A stretch of 64,000 bases of DNA from Scandinavium sp036271055 (GCF_036271055.1 NZ_DATBBJ010000080.1:38297-102296), one strand, 5' to 3'. Shown: positions 52,428-62,382, numbered from the stretch's first letter. Program-made: numbers and translations. The notes: generated by a model not told the origin, from the sequence alone.

Positions 52428-54157
52428 AATTCAGGCCCCAGACCGATGTAGAACTGCAAACCGTGTTCCTCTTTGTCACCCACTGGGGCCGCGATATCGA
52501 GCTTGATCGGCCCGACAGGCGACTGCCAGCGCACGCCTACGCCCGCACCGGTTTTGAAATCACTGTCGCGGAAATCATTCACCGCTTCGCCGCTGTCGAT
52601 AAACATCGCGCCCCACCATTTTCCGGTCACGTTGTACTGATACTCCAGCGAGCCGGTCACCAGGCGCGAGGCCCCGGTGAGTTTGCCGTTGTCATCTTTT
52701 GGTGAAATGGACTGGTATTTGTAACCACGGATGCTGCGATCGCCCCCGGCGAAGAAGCGCAGATCCGGCGGCACTTTGTCGAAGTCGCCGGTTTCAATCC
52801 AGCCAATGTTGCCGCGCGCGACAAAACGATGGCGATCGTAAAGCGTACGGATCCAGGTATTTTGCGCCTGTGCGACGATGAAATCGACGTCCGATCCCCA
52901 CGAGGTATTGGACACATCGACAGAATAACGCTGTGAATCACCCCAGGTCGGCATCAGGCCACCACGCGAGCGGGTGCGGCTGATCATCACGCCCGGATAC
53001 AGCAGCATCGTAGTGTTAGTCACATCGGCTTGGGTAAAGTGATCCAGGCTCCAGCGCAGGTTGATAGCGCGCTGCCAGCCGCTGGAGAGATCCCAATAAC
53101 GTGAAACGCCAAGGGTGGTTGAATCGGATTCGGTATCGTTCAGATCGGTGCGCTTAAAGCCGCCCTGCAACAGGTAATATTGCTCCAGCGGGTTTTTCAG
53201 CAACGGCACTTTGTAAGAGAAATCAAGCTGCTGTTCCGGTGCTGACAGACTGAGATCGGTAGTCAGGCTGTGGCCGTAGGAGTTCATCCACGGCTTGTTC
53301 CACGAGGCTTTCACGCGTGGGCCAACGTCGGTGGAATAGCCGACACCGGTTTCGATGGTATTTTGCGTACGCGGAGAAACGACGCCATTCAGCGGCAGCA
53401 CTTTCGTTTTTCGCGCTTTATCAAATTCGGGTGCCACGATGACCGAGTTAAACCAGCCCGTCGCGGAGAGTCGACGGTTAAGTTCGGCTAAATCATCCGA
53501 GGTGTAGTAATCCCCTTCTTTGAACGGGATCAGGTTTTGCAGATAACGATCCTGGATCTGCGAACCCTGGAATGTCACTGCGCCAAAGCGATAGCGTTCA
53601 CCGCTGTCATAGTCGATATCCCAGAAGGCCTGATGCCTGTCCAGCGATACGCCCAGTTGGCTCTTTTTGAACTCGCTGTCGAAATAGCCCTTGCGTAGCG
53701 ATACGCCGGTCAGGCTTTTTTTGAAGCCGTCGTAGTCGGCGTGGTTCAGTACCGTGCCGATCGCCGGGCGCTTGTTCAGCAAATCCAGATAGTCGCGGTC
53801 AGTGCGAGCGCCGCCGCGTAAAATCACGTCGGTGCCGCCAATTTTGACCGGCACGCCAGGTTTAACGTGCGCCATCAAAACCTGACGCCCTTTGGCGGGG
53901 GCTGGTTTCAGTTCGAAATCAATTTGTGGCTCGTAGTAACCGAGCGCTTTAAGTCCCGCGCGTATCGCGTCATCCACACGCGCACGGAAACGGCGATCCG
54001 GTGTCACCTCGTCGCTCTCAATGGTCGACAGCTGCGCGCGAACGTTTTTCAGCAGCTCTCCCGAAAGTCCATCTACCTGTAAACGTATGTTTGCCGCACT
54101 GGCAACACCACTGACCAAAAGCAGGCTGGCCCAACATAAATGGCGAAATTGTGGCAC
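52424..54157 (-). CDS. tamA: Outer-membrane assembly factor TamA
   Basis: This 577-residue Omp85 protein has a signal peptide (ending VASA before NIRLQVDG), three POTRA domains (to about residue 265) and a 16-strand barrel with the FFAGGDRSIRGYKYQS lid-lock motif near residue 430. It inserts outer-membrane proteins together with TamB. GTG 54157 with GGGAG upstream gives exactly the E. coli length; the longer frame to 54202 is not supported. It is divergent from msrA. Confidence 0.95.
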   Translation of the reverse strand: MPQFRHLCWASLLLVSGVASAANIRLQVDGLSGELLKNVRAQLSTIESDEVTPDRRFRARVDDAIRAGLKALGYYEPQIDFELKPAPAKGRQVLMAHVKPGVPVKIGGTDVILRGGARTDRDYLDLLNKRPAIGTVLNHADYDGFKKSLTGVSLRKGYFDSEFKKSQLGVSLDRHQAFWDIDYDSGERYRFGAVTFQGSQIQDRYLQNLIPFKEGDYYTSDDLAELNRRLSATGWFNSVIVAPEFDKARKTKVLPLNGVVSPRTQNTIETGVGYSTDVGPRVKASWNKPWMNSYGHSLTTDLSLSAPEQQLDFSYKVPLLKNPLEQYYLLQGGFKRTDLNDTESDSTTLGVSRYWDLSSGWQRAINLRWSLDHFTQADVTNTTMLLYPGVMISRTRSRGGLMPTWGDSQRYSVDVSNTSWGSDVDFIVAQAQNTWIRTLYDRHRFVARGNIGWIETGDFDKVPPDLRFFAGGDRSIRGYKYQSISPKDDNGKLTGASRLVTGSLEYQYNVTGKWWGAMFIDSGEAVNDFRDSDFKTGAGVGVRWQSPVGPIKLDIAAPVGDKEEHGLQFYIGLGPEL

Positions 54158-54369
54158 GTTATCTCCCAAATATCCTTGTTTCCACCCCGTCAGGAAACAC
54201 AATGGCCGATCCTCGGCTTAACAAAATTTCAACACTAGAGGTTGAAAAAAAGGCGACTACCTCAATATTTCTTATGATTAGATCTAAACGTATTCACCGC
54301 CTTTATTGTGTTCAAAGAGAGGCGCTGTGGCAACCTTAACCCCAATTTCCTTTATCCGGAGGCCAAACC

Positions 54370-55011
54370 GTGAGTTTATTCGATAAAAAACACATTGTAG
54401 CTCAAGCGGATGCGCTACCCGGTCGCAATACGCCGATGCCTGTCGCAGCCCTGCACGCCGTAAATGACCATTCGATGACTAATATTCCTCAGGGTATGGA
54501 AGTCGCACTGTTCGCCATGGGCTGCTTCTGGGGCGTTGAGCGCCTGTTCTGGCAACTGCCTGGGGTCTATAGTACCGCAGCAGGCTACACGGGCGGCTAT
54601 ACGCCGAATCCGACTTATCGCGAAGTGTGCTCTGGTGAAACCGGTCATGCCGAAGCGGTTCGCATCGTGTATGACCCGGCGGTTATCAGTTACCAACAGC
54701 TGTTACAGGTGTTCTGGGAAAATCACGACCCCGCTCAGGGCATGCGCCAGGGCAATGATAAGGGTACTCAGTACCGCTCAGCGATTTATCCGCTCACCCC
54801 AGAGCAGGAAAAAGCGGCCAACGAAAGCCTGGCGCGTTTTCAGGCGGCAATGCGTGAAGCCAACGACGAGCGCGTAATTACCACCGAAATCGCCACCGCG
54901 AAACCGTTCTACTACGCGGAAGATGACCACCAGCAGTACCTGCACAAAAATCCGTACGGCTATTGCGGTATCGGCGGCATCGGCGTTTGTTTGCCGCCGC
55001 AGCTTGCCTGA
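54370..55011 (+). CDS. msrA: Peptide methionine sulfoxide reductase A
   Basis: This 213-residue enzyme reduces methionine-S-sulfoxide in proteins and free methionine. The catalytic cysteine is in AMGCFWGVE near residue 52 and the resolving cysteines are in the C-terminal YGYCGIGGIGVCLPP. The start is GTG 54370 with CCGGAGG upstream, matching the E. coli N-terminus MSLFDKKH. It converges on the LacI-type gene with 3 bases between the two. Confidence 0.96.
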   Translation: MSLFDKKHIVAQADALPGRNTPMPVAALHAVNDHSMTNIPQGMEVALFAMGCFWGVERLFWQLPGVYSTAAGYTGGYTPNPTYREVCSGETGHAEAVRIVYDPAVISYQQLLQVFWENHDPAQGMRQGNDKGTQYRSAIYPLTPEQEKAANESLARFQAAMREANDERVITTEIATAKPFYYAEDDHQQYLHKNPYGYCGIGGIGVCLPPQLA

Positions 55012-55014
55012 CAG

Positions 55015-56073
55015 CTAGCTCTCTATCGCAACGCGGGCCGCATGCCGCGTTGCGTTACTCACCGTTCCCGCATCCTGCAATTTCCCCTGCAACAACACGT
55101 TCAACACCGAAGTGCCCTGCCGATTCAGGCGGTTTTGCAATAAATGCACGGCTTCGACGCCTAACTCCCGACAGGGTACGATCACGCTGGTAATGGCGTT
55201 AGCCATTTCATTATTAAGCCGCCAGTGAAAATCGGTAGTGATCAGCGAAATATCTTCTGGCACACGTAGTCCGTTACGTTCCAGTACCCGCTGGACGCCA
55301 AGCGTCATCGTTGTGCTTCCAGGGAAAATCACCTGTGGCCATTGTTCTCGCGGCGTTTCTTCCAGCCATCGGGCCAGCGCCTGTTCCGATTCTTCCGCCG
55401 TAAATCCTTCGGTAATAATCACATCTTTCTGCGCATTAAACGGAACGTGGTAGCGACGATAAGCCTCTTTGATACCGTCGAGTCGGGCGTGCAGCGTCTC
55501 ACGACGCAGGGTAGTCATAGACAATACGCGGCGATGCCCTTGTTCAAAAAGATAACGCATAGCGTTGAAACCGATGGCGCGGTGATCGGGTGAAACCGCA
55601 TCCAGCACGCGTTCTTGATCGTTGGTATTAATTAACACGCAGGGTTTATCAAGGGTTTGTGCCAGTTTAAAAACGGTGGAATCGTCGGTGCCGATAATAA
55701 TGATCGCATTGATATTCTTATTGTTGGCTTTATCCAGAAAGACTTTAATATCCGCATCCTGTTCTTCCAGCCCACAAAAAGTCAGATAGACATCGTGAGG
55801 CTCAATCGCGTCGGCGATCCCCCGCGTCACTTCCTGATAGAAAATATCTCCACGCGCCGTAAAGGTTCTGGCTGGCGCAAAGACGGCAATGCCATTGATC
55901 AGCAAACGCCCGCTGGCGAGCTCATCCAGCACACCCAATTTTCGGGCGCAGCGCAAAATCGCTTCCCGCGCTTTCTCACTGGTGTATGACTTACCGCTCA
56001 ACACCCGCGAAACGGTGCTGACGGAGTAGCCCGTCGTCGTCGCAATCAGGTCCATTTTAAGCTTGCCGGACAT
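55015..56073 (-). CDS. LacI-family transcriptional regulator
   Basis: This 352-residue repressor has an N-terminal helix-turn-helix (LIATTTGYSVSTVSRVLSGKSY, about 9-30) with the LacI hinge, and a periplasmic-binding-protein-like ligand domain. ATG 56073 after GAGG is the start. It is divergent from the four-oxidoreductase cluster, and a strong palindrome sits in its own 5' region, so it likely represses both. The ligand is probably a sugar or keto-sugar from that pathway. Confidence 0.87.
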   Translation of the reverse strand: MSGKLKMDLIATTTGYSVSTVSRVLSGKSYTSEKAREAILRCARKLGVLDELASGRLLINGIAVFAPARTFTARGDIFYQEVTRGIADAIEPHDVYLTFCGLEEQDADIKVFLDKANNKNINAIIIIGTDDSTVFKLAQTLDKPCVLINTNDQERVLDAVSPDHRAIGFNAMRYLFEQGHRRVLSMTTLRRETLHARLDGIKEAYRRYHVPFNAQKDVIITEGFTAEESEQALARWLEETPREQWPQVIFPGSTTMTLGVQRVLERNGLRVPEDISLITTDFHWRLNNEMANAITSVIVPCRELGVEAVHLLQNRLNRQGTSVLNVLLQGKLQDAGTVSNATRHAARVAIES

Positions 56074-56096
56074 TGTGTGACCTCGCTCGCAATGAA

Positions 56097-56118
56097 TATC
56101 TGCAAATTTTTGCAGATA
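56097..56118. promoter_or_regulatory. LacI-type operator between the regulator and oxidoreductase genes
   Basis: TATCTGCAAA and TTTGCAGATA are perfect 10-bp arms around a TT centre, with the central TGCAAA...TTTGCA arrangement typical of LacI-family sites. It lies 24 bases upstream of the regulator start and about 145 bases before the first oxidoreductase gene. Confidence 0.75.
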
Positions 56119-56263
56119 CAGTGACCTGATTTTAAAACAGAATTTTATGTTGCACGGCAAAATGATAATTAGCCTGCGAGCATTCTCACAAAATCCTTTT
56201 GTCTGTCCGCATCACCTTTCCTATTTTCGCTTTATTCGTCATTAGCTCTGAATAAGGTGTGAC

Positions 56264-57418
56264 ATGAAAAGCGTAAGATTCGGCATTATTGGTGTGGGTA
56301 ATATCGGCACGGTTCACGCACGCTATTTACTGGCAGGTACAGTGAAAGAAGCGCGGCTGACCGCAGTGTGCGATATCGACGAGAAAAAACACGACGCCAT
56401 CCGCGAAGTTGTGGGTGATAAGGTCGAAATCTTCAGTAACGCCCGTGACCTGCTACAAAGCGGACTTATTGACGCGGTGATTGTTGCCACACCGCATTAT
56501 GCTCACCCTGAGCTGTCGATACTGGCGATGCGCAACGGTATTCACACGCTCTGCGAAAAACCGGCGGGCGTGTATACCGCACAAGTCCAGGCAATGAACG
56601 CCTGCGCGCGTGAATGCGACGTGGTGTTCGGCATCATGTACAACCAGCGCCCTAACCCGCTGTATCAGAAAGTCAAAGATCTGATCGACAGCGGTGAACT
56701 CGGCGAAATTCGCCGCTCCAACTGGATTATCACCAACTGGTATCGCTCACAGAGTTATTACAACTCCGGCGGCTGGCGCGCCACCTGGAAAGGCGAAGGC
56801 GGCGGCGTGCTGCTCAATCAGGATCCGCATCAACTCGATCTCTGGCAATGGCTGGTTGGCATGCCGGTACGGCTGCGTGCGTTCTGCCAGTTTGGTAAAC
56901 ATCGCCAGATTGAAGTGGAAGACGAAGTGACCACCTACGCTGAATACGCCAACGGCGCGACGGGCGTGTTCATCACCACCGTAGCAGAAACACCAGGAAC
57001 CAATCGACTGGAAATCGCCGGTTCACGCGGCAAAATTGTCGTCGAAGAAGGCCGTCTGCGTTACTGGCGCTTACGTGAATCCGAAGACGCATTCAACGCC
57101 CGCTGGCAAAACGGCTTCGGCGAACCGGAATGCTGGGAAGTCACTATCCCGGTCGCCGCCGAGTGCAGTGAGCATCATGTGATCACCGCCAATTTCTGTG
57201 CCGCCGTTTTGCGCGGTGAACCGCTTATCGCCCCTGGTCTGGAAGGCATACGCGGCCTGACCCTCTCCAACGCCATGCACCTCTCCACCTGGACCGACGG
57301 CTGGGTTGATTTGCCGTTTGATGAACAGAAATTCAAACAGTTGCTCGATGAACGCATCGCCGCTTCGGTGGATAAACAGGTCGAGAGCCGCACCCTCGAC
57401 GCTTCCGGCACCTGGTAA
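56264..57418 (+). CDS. Gfo/Idh/MocA oxidoreductase 1
   Basis: This 384-residue NAD(P)-dependent oxidoreductase has the Rossmann motif GVGNIGTVHAR (about 10-20), the catalytic-lysine motif CEKPAG near 97-102 and the downstream NQDPHQLDLWQWL containing the D-x-x-x-H/L-D triad. Family members oxidise or reduce sugar hydroxyls, often at C3. It starts the plus-strand cluster of four paralogues and has its own GATGTGAC region upstream. Substrate unknown. Confidence 0.88.
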   Translation: MKSVRFGIIGVGNIGTVHARYLLAGTVKEARLTAVCDIDEKKHDAIREVVGDKVEIFSNARDLLQSGLIDAVIVATPHYAHPELSILAMRNGIHTLCEKPAGVYTAQVQAMNACARECDVVFGIMYNQRPNPLYQKVKDLIDSGELGEIRRSNWIITNWYRSQSYYNSGGWRATWKGEGGGVLLNQDPHQLDLWQWLVGMPVRLRAFCQFGKHRQIEVEDEVTTYAEYANGATGVFITTVAETPGTNRLEIAGSRGKIVVEEGRLRYWRLRESEDAFNARWQNGFGEPECWEVTIPVAAECSEHHVITANFCAAVLRGEPLIAPGLEGIRGLTLSNAMHLSTWTDGWVDLPFDEQKFKQLLDERIAASVDKQVESRTLDASGTW

Positions 57419-57430
57419 TCAGGAGAGATC

Positions 57431-58615
57431 ATGTTACGCATCGCATTAGTCGGAACGGGAAATATCTCCCACAACCACATTCAGGGCTATCTCGACATGG
57501 GCCCGCGCTGTCAGATTGTCGCGCTGGTTGATATCTATCCGGAAAAAGCGCAGGAGAAAAAAGCGCGTTACGGATTACATAACGCACGTATCTACAGCAG
57601 CCACCAGCAGATGCTGGAAAGCGAGCCAGATGTCGATATCGTCGATGTCTGCACGCCGCCATACGTTCACGTAGAAATCAGCATCGACGCGCTGCATGCC
57701 GGGAAACACGTGCTGTGTGAAAAACCAATGGCGGCATCACTGGAAGAGTGCGACGCGATGATCGCCGCCCAACAGGCCAGTGGCAAAACGCTATCGGTTA
57801 TCGCTCAAAACCGCTTTACCGACGCCTTCTGGCGGCTGAAAGCAGCGGTAGATTCCGGGCTTGCCGGGAAAATCTGTCACGCGCAGGTGGATTCCTTCTG
57901 GTGGCGCGGGCACTGCTATTACGATTTATGGTGGCGCGGAACGTGGGAAAAAGAAGGCGGCGGCTGCACGCTGAATCACGCCGTACACCACATCGACGCC
58001 ATTCAGTGGATGCTCGGCTTCCCAAGTGAAATAGTGGCGATGATGAGCAATGTCGCTCACGACAACGCCGAAGTGGAAGATCTCAGCGCCGCCATTTTCA
58101 AATACCCTTCTGGCGCGCTAACGCAGCTCACCGCGTCCGTGGTGCATCACGGCGAAGATCAGAAGATGGTGATTCAGGGCGAAAAAGCCCGAATTTCCGC
58201 ACCGTGGGACGTGTTCGCCAGCCAGTCTGCTGATAACGGTTTCCCGCAGGCGACTAACGACACCGTGCTCGAAGACCAACTGCAAACACTGTTTGCCAAC
58301 ACGCCAAAGCTGCGCTGGACGCTGCACACCGGGCAAATCGATAACTTCCTCAGCGCAATTGAGCAGCAAACCGCACCGTTAGTTGACGGCGTGCAGGGCA
58401 AACGCTCGCTGGAAATCATCACCGCCATTTATAAATCGGCGATCACCCGAACGGTGGTTTCTCTGCCTATCTCACCAGACGATGAGTTTTACCGTACCGG
58501 TGGCCTGACCGCTCGCGCCCCGCACTTTCATGAAAAATCCGCCTCGGTCGCCAACTTCAGCGAAGTGGGTGCGATCCCGCTCGGCAAAAATTTCGATACA
58601 GGAGACACACAATGA
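57431..58615 (+). CDS. Gfo/Idh/MocA oxidoreductase 2
   Basis: This 394-residue paralogue shows GTGNISHNHIQGY at 8-20, CEKPMAASLEECD near 97-109, and WEKEGGGCTLNHAVHHIDAI, an intact catalytic set. AGGAGAG precedes ATG 57431. It follows gene 1 by 12 bases and overlaps gene 3 by 4 bases. It differs enough from genes 1 and 4 that a separate redox step on the same pathway is likely rather than redundancy. Confidence 0.88.
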   Translation: MLRIALVGTGNISHNHIQGYLDMGPRCQIVALVDIYPEKAQEKKARYGLHNARIYSSHQQMLESEPDVDIVDVCTPPYVHVEISIDALHAGKHVLCEKPMAASLEECDAMIAAQQASGKTLSVIAQNRFTDAFWRLKAAVDSGLAGKICHAQVDSFWWRGHCYYDLWWRGTWEKEGGGCTLNHAVHHIDAIQWMLGFPSEIVAMMSNVAHDNAEVEDLSAAIFKYPSGALTQLTASVVHHGEDQKMVIQGEKARISAPWDVFASQSADNGFPQATNDTVLEDQLQTLFANTPKLRWTLHTGQIDNFLSAIEQQTAPLVDGVQGKRSLEIITAIYKSAITRTVVSLPISPDDEFYRTGGLTARAPHFHEKSASVANFSEVGAIPLGKNFDTGDTQ

Positions 58616-59679
58616 ACAAAAACGACGGTATGAATTACGCCCCGACCGGCAAACCGCAGCCCGTGGTGAAGCCCGGTGAATTTGTGTTTGCCGCCGCCGC
58701 GCTCGATCACGGGCACATCTACGGCATGTGCAACGGACTGCTCGAAGCAGGCGCAGAACTGAAATGGGTGTGGGATCCGGACCCAGCGAAAGTCGATAAG
58801 TTCGTGCAAACCTACCCGCAGGTGCAAATTGCGCCATCGCTTGAAACGTTGCTTAACGATCCGCAGGTAAAACTTATCGCGGGCGCTGGCGTGCCTTCTG
58901 AACGCTGCCCATTAGGATTGAAAGTGATGGCGGCGGGGAAAGATTACTTCGTCGATAAAGCGCCGTTGACCACCCTTGAGCAACTGGAAGACGCCAAAGC
59001 GATGGTGGCGAAAACCGGGCGCAAATACGCGGTCTATTACAGCGAACGTCTGCACGTCGAAAGTGCCGTTTTCGCCGGGCAACTGGTGAAACAGGGCGCG
59101 ATTGGTAAGGTTATCCAGACGCTTGGCACCGGGCCGCACCGCGAAGGCGAAGGCCGTCCGGCGTGGTTTTACGATCGGCGCTATTTCGGCGGCATTCTCT
59201 GTGACATCGGTAGCCATCAGATTGAACAGTTCCTGTTCTACACCGGCAACGAAGAGGCGCACATCGTCGCAAGCCAGGTGCGCAACGTGAACCACCCGCA
59301 ATATCCGCAGTTTGAAGATTTCGGCGATGCGATGCTCGCCGGGGCTAACGGCGCGACCGGTTATTTCCGCTGCGACTGGTTTACCCCCGCAGGCTTGCCG
59401 ACATGGGGCGATGGGCGCTTAACGCTGCTCGGCACCGAAGGCTATATCGAAATTCGCAAATACATCGACCTGACGCGCGGCGAGCAGGACGTGGTGTATC
59501 TGGTGAATAAAGACGGTGAACACCGTTATCCGGTCGCGGGCAAAGTGGGCTTCCCCTATTTCGGCGAGCTGATTAAGGACTGCCTGAACCGCACCGAAAA
59601 CGCCATGAGTCAGGCACACGCCTTTAAGGCCGCCGAGTTGTGCGTGAAGGCACAAATGCTGGCGAATGCTGGGCGCTAA
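58612..59679 (+). CDS. Gfo/Idh/MocA oxidoreductase 3 (degenerate cofactor motif)
   Basis: This 355-residue paralogue lacks the glycine-rich GxGxxG; in its place the first strand reads VFAAAALDHGHIYGM (about 25-39). The usual EKP becomes VDKAPLT near 112-118, keeping the lysine, and CDIGSHQIEQFLFY retains the catalytic histidine. It may bind cofactor differently or be a regulatory or epimerase-like subunit. Overlap of 4 bases with gene 2 points to a common transcript. Confidence 0.83.
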   Translation: MNKNDGMNYAPTGKPQPVVKPGEFVFAAAALDHGHIYGMCNGLLEAGAELKWVWDPDPAKVDKFVQTYPQVQIAPSLETLLNDPQVKLIAGAGVPSERCPLGLKVMAAGKDYFVDKAPLTTLEQLEDAKAMVAKTGRKYAVYYSERLHVESAVFAGQLVKQGAIGKVIQTLGTGPHREGEGRPAWFYDRRYFGGILCDIGSHQIEQFLFYTGNEEAHIVASQVRNVNHPQYPQFEDFGDAMLAGANGATGYFRCDWFTPAGLPTWGDGRLTLLGTEGYIEIRKYIDLTRGEQDVVYLVNKDGEHRYPVAGKVGFPYFGELIKDCLNRTENAMSQAHAFKAAELCVKAQMLANAGR

Positions 59680-59689
59680 GGAGGTTGCA

Positions 59690-60712
59690 ATGAGAACGCT
59701 CAATGCCGCTATCATCGGCTGTGGTTCTATTCACCGCTGTCACGTCGACGCTCTGCAACAGACACCCGGCGTAGTGCTGCGCGCGGTGGTCGATATCGAG
59801 AAAGACAAAGGCCTGGCGCTGGCAGCGGAATATGGCTGCCATTTTTATCAGGATTACCACGAGATGCTTTGTGATGAGGCCATCGACGTGGTGCATATCT
59901 GCACCCCGCATTATCTGCATAAACCGATGATCCTTGCTGCGCTGGCGGCAGGAAAACAGGTGTTCAGTGAAAAACCGGTGGGGATGAATCTGGCGGAAGT
60001 GGCAGAGATTCGCGAAGCGGAAAAACAGGCCGACGGGCAACTCGGCGTGTGTTATCAAAACCGCCTCAATCCGACCAGTCTGGCGCTGCGTCAACTGCTC
60101 GATGAAAACACACTCGGCAAACTGCTCAGCATTAATGCCTTTCTCACCTGGTCGCGCACGCCACCTTATTACGCCGACAGTCCGTGGCGTGGGCGCTACG
60201 CCACCGAAGGCGGCAGCCTGCTTATCAATCAGGCGATTCACACACTCGATCTCCTGCAATGGTTTGGCGGCGGTGTTTCGCGGCTCAAAGGCGTGGTGGA
60301 TTGCGCGAGGCTCAGCGACACCATCGACACCGAAGACACCGCCATGGCCACGCTGGAATTTTCCGGCGGCGCGCGCGGGCTGTTCTTCGCCAGCAACAAT
60401 CACACCCGCGACGCACCGCTGCAGCTGGAAATCCATTGCGAAAATGGCGAGCTACAGCTGCGGGACAACACGCTGTGGCGCGTAAGCGAGGGCAAACGCG
60501 TGATGATCGCCTGCGACGAAACGCCCTACAGCCACAGCAAAAGCTATTGGGGAATCGGCCATCTTCAGGCCGTTCGTCAGTTTTATGACGCGATTCGCAG
60601 CGGGAAAAGCGAAGGCGTTACCCACCTTCATGAAGCAGCAAAATCGCTGCATCTCGTGGAGGCAATTTATCGTTCGTCACAATTACGACAATGGGTCTCA
60701 CTGACCCAATAA
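59690..60712 (+). CDS. Gfo/Idh/MocA oxidoreductase 4
   Basis: This 340-residue paralogue has IIGCGSIHRCHVDAL (7-21), SEKPVGMNLAEVAE and a GGSLLINQAIHTLDLLQW catalytic segment. ATG 59690 follows GGAGG closely, and the longer frame to 59666 is not needed. It sits 10 bases after gene 3. Its resemblance to gene 1 in the DxxxH region suggests action on a related sugar. Confidence 0.88.
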   Translation: MRTLNAAIIGCGSIHRCHVDALQQTPGVVLRAVVDIEKDKGLALAAEYGCHFYQDYHEMLCDEAIDVVHICTPHYLHKPMILAALAAGKQVFSEKPVGMNLAEVAEIREAEKQADGQLGVCYQNRLNPTSLALRQLLDENTLGKLLSINAFLTWSRTPPYYADSPWRGRYATEGGSLLINQAIHTLDLLQWFGGGVSRLKGVVDCARLSDTIDTEDTAMATLEFSGGARGLFFASNNHTRDAPLQLEIHCENGELQLRDNTLWRVSEGKRVMIACDETPYSHSKSYWGIGHLQAVRQFYDAIRSGKSEGVTHLHEAAKSLHLVEAIYRSSQLRQWVSLTQ

Positions 60713-60789
60713 CAATGCGGTTCCGGCTGTAATAAGATGCGGCACATTACGGTGTGCCATAACAATTTCATCAGCACGAGAATAATAAT

Positions 60790-62334
60790 ATGGCTAAACC
60801 TACTGAACGCAGAGTGGGGTACGGCGTGGCGATTGGCTACGGCGTTACCGATCTTTTTGGCGGGGGTGCTTTTGCCGTTATCGGCACCTGGTTACTCTTT
60901 TTCTATACAACCTACTGTGGCCTGTCGGTGTTGGAGGCAGGATCGATTTTCGCGATTGCGCGCGTGATTGACGCCATCCTCAGCCCGGTGATGGGTTACG
61001 TCACCGATAACTTTGGTGATACCTGGCTTGGGCGTAAATTTGGCCGTCGTCGCTTCTTCCTGCTGCTCAGCGCACCGCTGATGTTCCTGTATGCGCTGGT
61101 CTGGGTCACCGACATGAGCTACTGGTATTACCTTGGCACTTACCTTTCCATCGAACTGCTTTCCGCGATGGTGCTGGTGCCGTGGGAAACGCTGGCTGCG
61201 GAAATGACCAACCGCTTTAGCGAACGCACACGTCTTTCCGGCGTACGCATGATGTGCTCTCAGTTTGGCGGTTTTCTGGCGGTGTCAGTGCCTGGCATCA
61301 TTATGCAATTCACGGGGAAAGATAATTCGTTAACTTACACACTCACCGGCAGTATTTTTGCCCTGATTTTCTTCATCGCGGTATTCACCACCTGGGCTTG
61401 CACCTGGGAAGCCAAAGATGTGCGTGAAGAATATGAGTTCAAACCTGTAAATAACCGCAAATCGGGTTTGTTCAATCATCTGAAATATCTGGTTTTAGAT
61501 CTCTTGTCCTCATTTAAAATAAGGGCATTTCGCCAGCATATTATTATTTATATCTGCTCATTTACCGCGATGGACGTATTTGGTTCGGTGTTTACCTATT
61601 ACGTGGTGTATGCGCTGGGCCGCGATGCAGGTGCGGTTTCAGGATTACTGACCATAGCGGCCTTTGTTTCGGTGCCGGGCACATTCGGCTTTATGATGCT
61701 GATGAATAAACTCAACATTACGCCGTCCGGCGCGTTGCGGCTGTCATACAGCTGTATTTTTGCGGTGCTGGCCTTCCTGTTCGTGGTGTACATCAACGAT
61801 ATTGCCGTGCCAACGCTGCTGTTTTCTGCTGTGTTTGTGGTGCTCGGCGCTGCGCGCGCGGGGCTGTATTACATTCCGTGGAACATCTACAGCTTCATTC
61901 CTGACGTCGATGAGATGGTCACCCGCCAGCGCCGCGAGGGCATTTTTGCAGGCGTTATGGTGCTCACCCGCAAAAGCACAGTCGCGCTGGCGATTATGCT
62001 GATTGGGATTGTGCTGGAAGAAAGCGGTTTCGTGAAAGGTGGTGGCAGTCAGCCCATCAGCGCCCTGCATGCGATTATCGGCCTGATGATTTTCGCCACA
62101 GCGGCCCTGCTCGCCATCAGCTTCTTGATGACCTATAAATTCAAACTTAATCAAGCCACCCATAAAACGCTGATTAAGGAAATCGCCCGGCGTAAATTGG
62201 GCGGAGCCGCCAGCGATTGTGATGAAAATACCCGACAGGTGATTAAAGATCTGACGGGGCTTCCTTACGATCAGGTGTGGGATGCCAGCCCTGCCGACGC
62301 CAAAAATAGCGCCGCACTGGCGCCGGGAAGTTAA
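60790..62334 (+). CDS. GPH-family (MFS) sugar transporter
   Basis: This 514-residue membrane protein has about twelve spans and the glycoside-pentoside-hexuronide signature: DLFGGGAF near residue 20, RVIDAILSPVMGYVTDNFG and GRKFGRRRFFLLL (about 55-90). It should bring in the glycoside or sugar metabolised by the four oxidoreductases, driven by cation symport. It follows gene 4 by 77 bases, so it may be co-transcribed. The C-terminal 50 residues are hydrophilic and cytoplasmic. Confidence 0.9.
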   Translation: MAKPTERRVGYGVAIGYGVTDLFGGGAFAVIGTWLLFFYTTYCGLSVLEAGSIFAIARVIDAILSPVMGYVTDNFGDTWLGRKFGRRRFFLLLSAPLMFLYALVWVTDMSYWYYLGTYLSIELLSAMVLVPWETLAAEMTNRFSERTRLSGVRMMCSQFGGFLAVSVPGIIMQFTGKDNSLTYTLTGSIFALIFFIAVFTTWACTWEAKDVREEYEFKPVNNRKSGLFNHLKYLVLDLLSSFKIRAFRQHIIIYICSFTAMDVFGSVFTYYVVYALGRDAGAVSGLLTIAAFVSVPGTFGFMMLMNKLNITPSGALRLSYSCIFAVLAFLFVVYINDIAVPTLLFSAVFVVLGAARAGLYYIPWNIYSFIPDVDEMVTRQRREGIFAGVMVLTRKSTVALAIMLIGIVLEESGFVKGGGSQPISALHAIIGLMIFATAALLAISFLMTYKFKLNQATHKTLIKEIARRKLGGAASDCDENTRQVIKDLTGLPYDQVWDASPADAKNSAALAPGS

Positions 62335-62382
62335 GCCTCTGGCGATTTTACAGTCCCTTACGCTATACTATGCCTCGATGTT

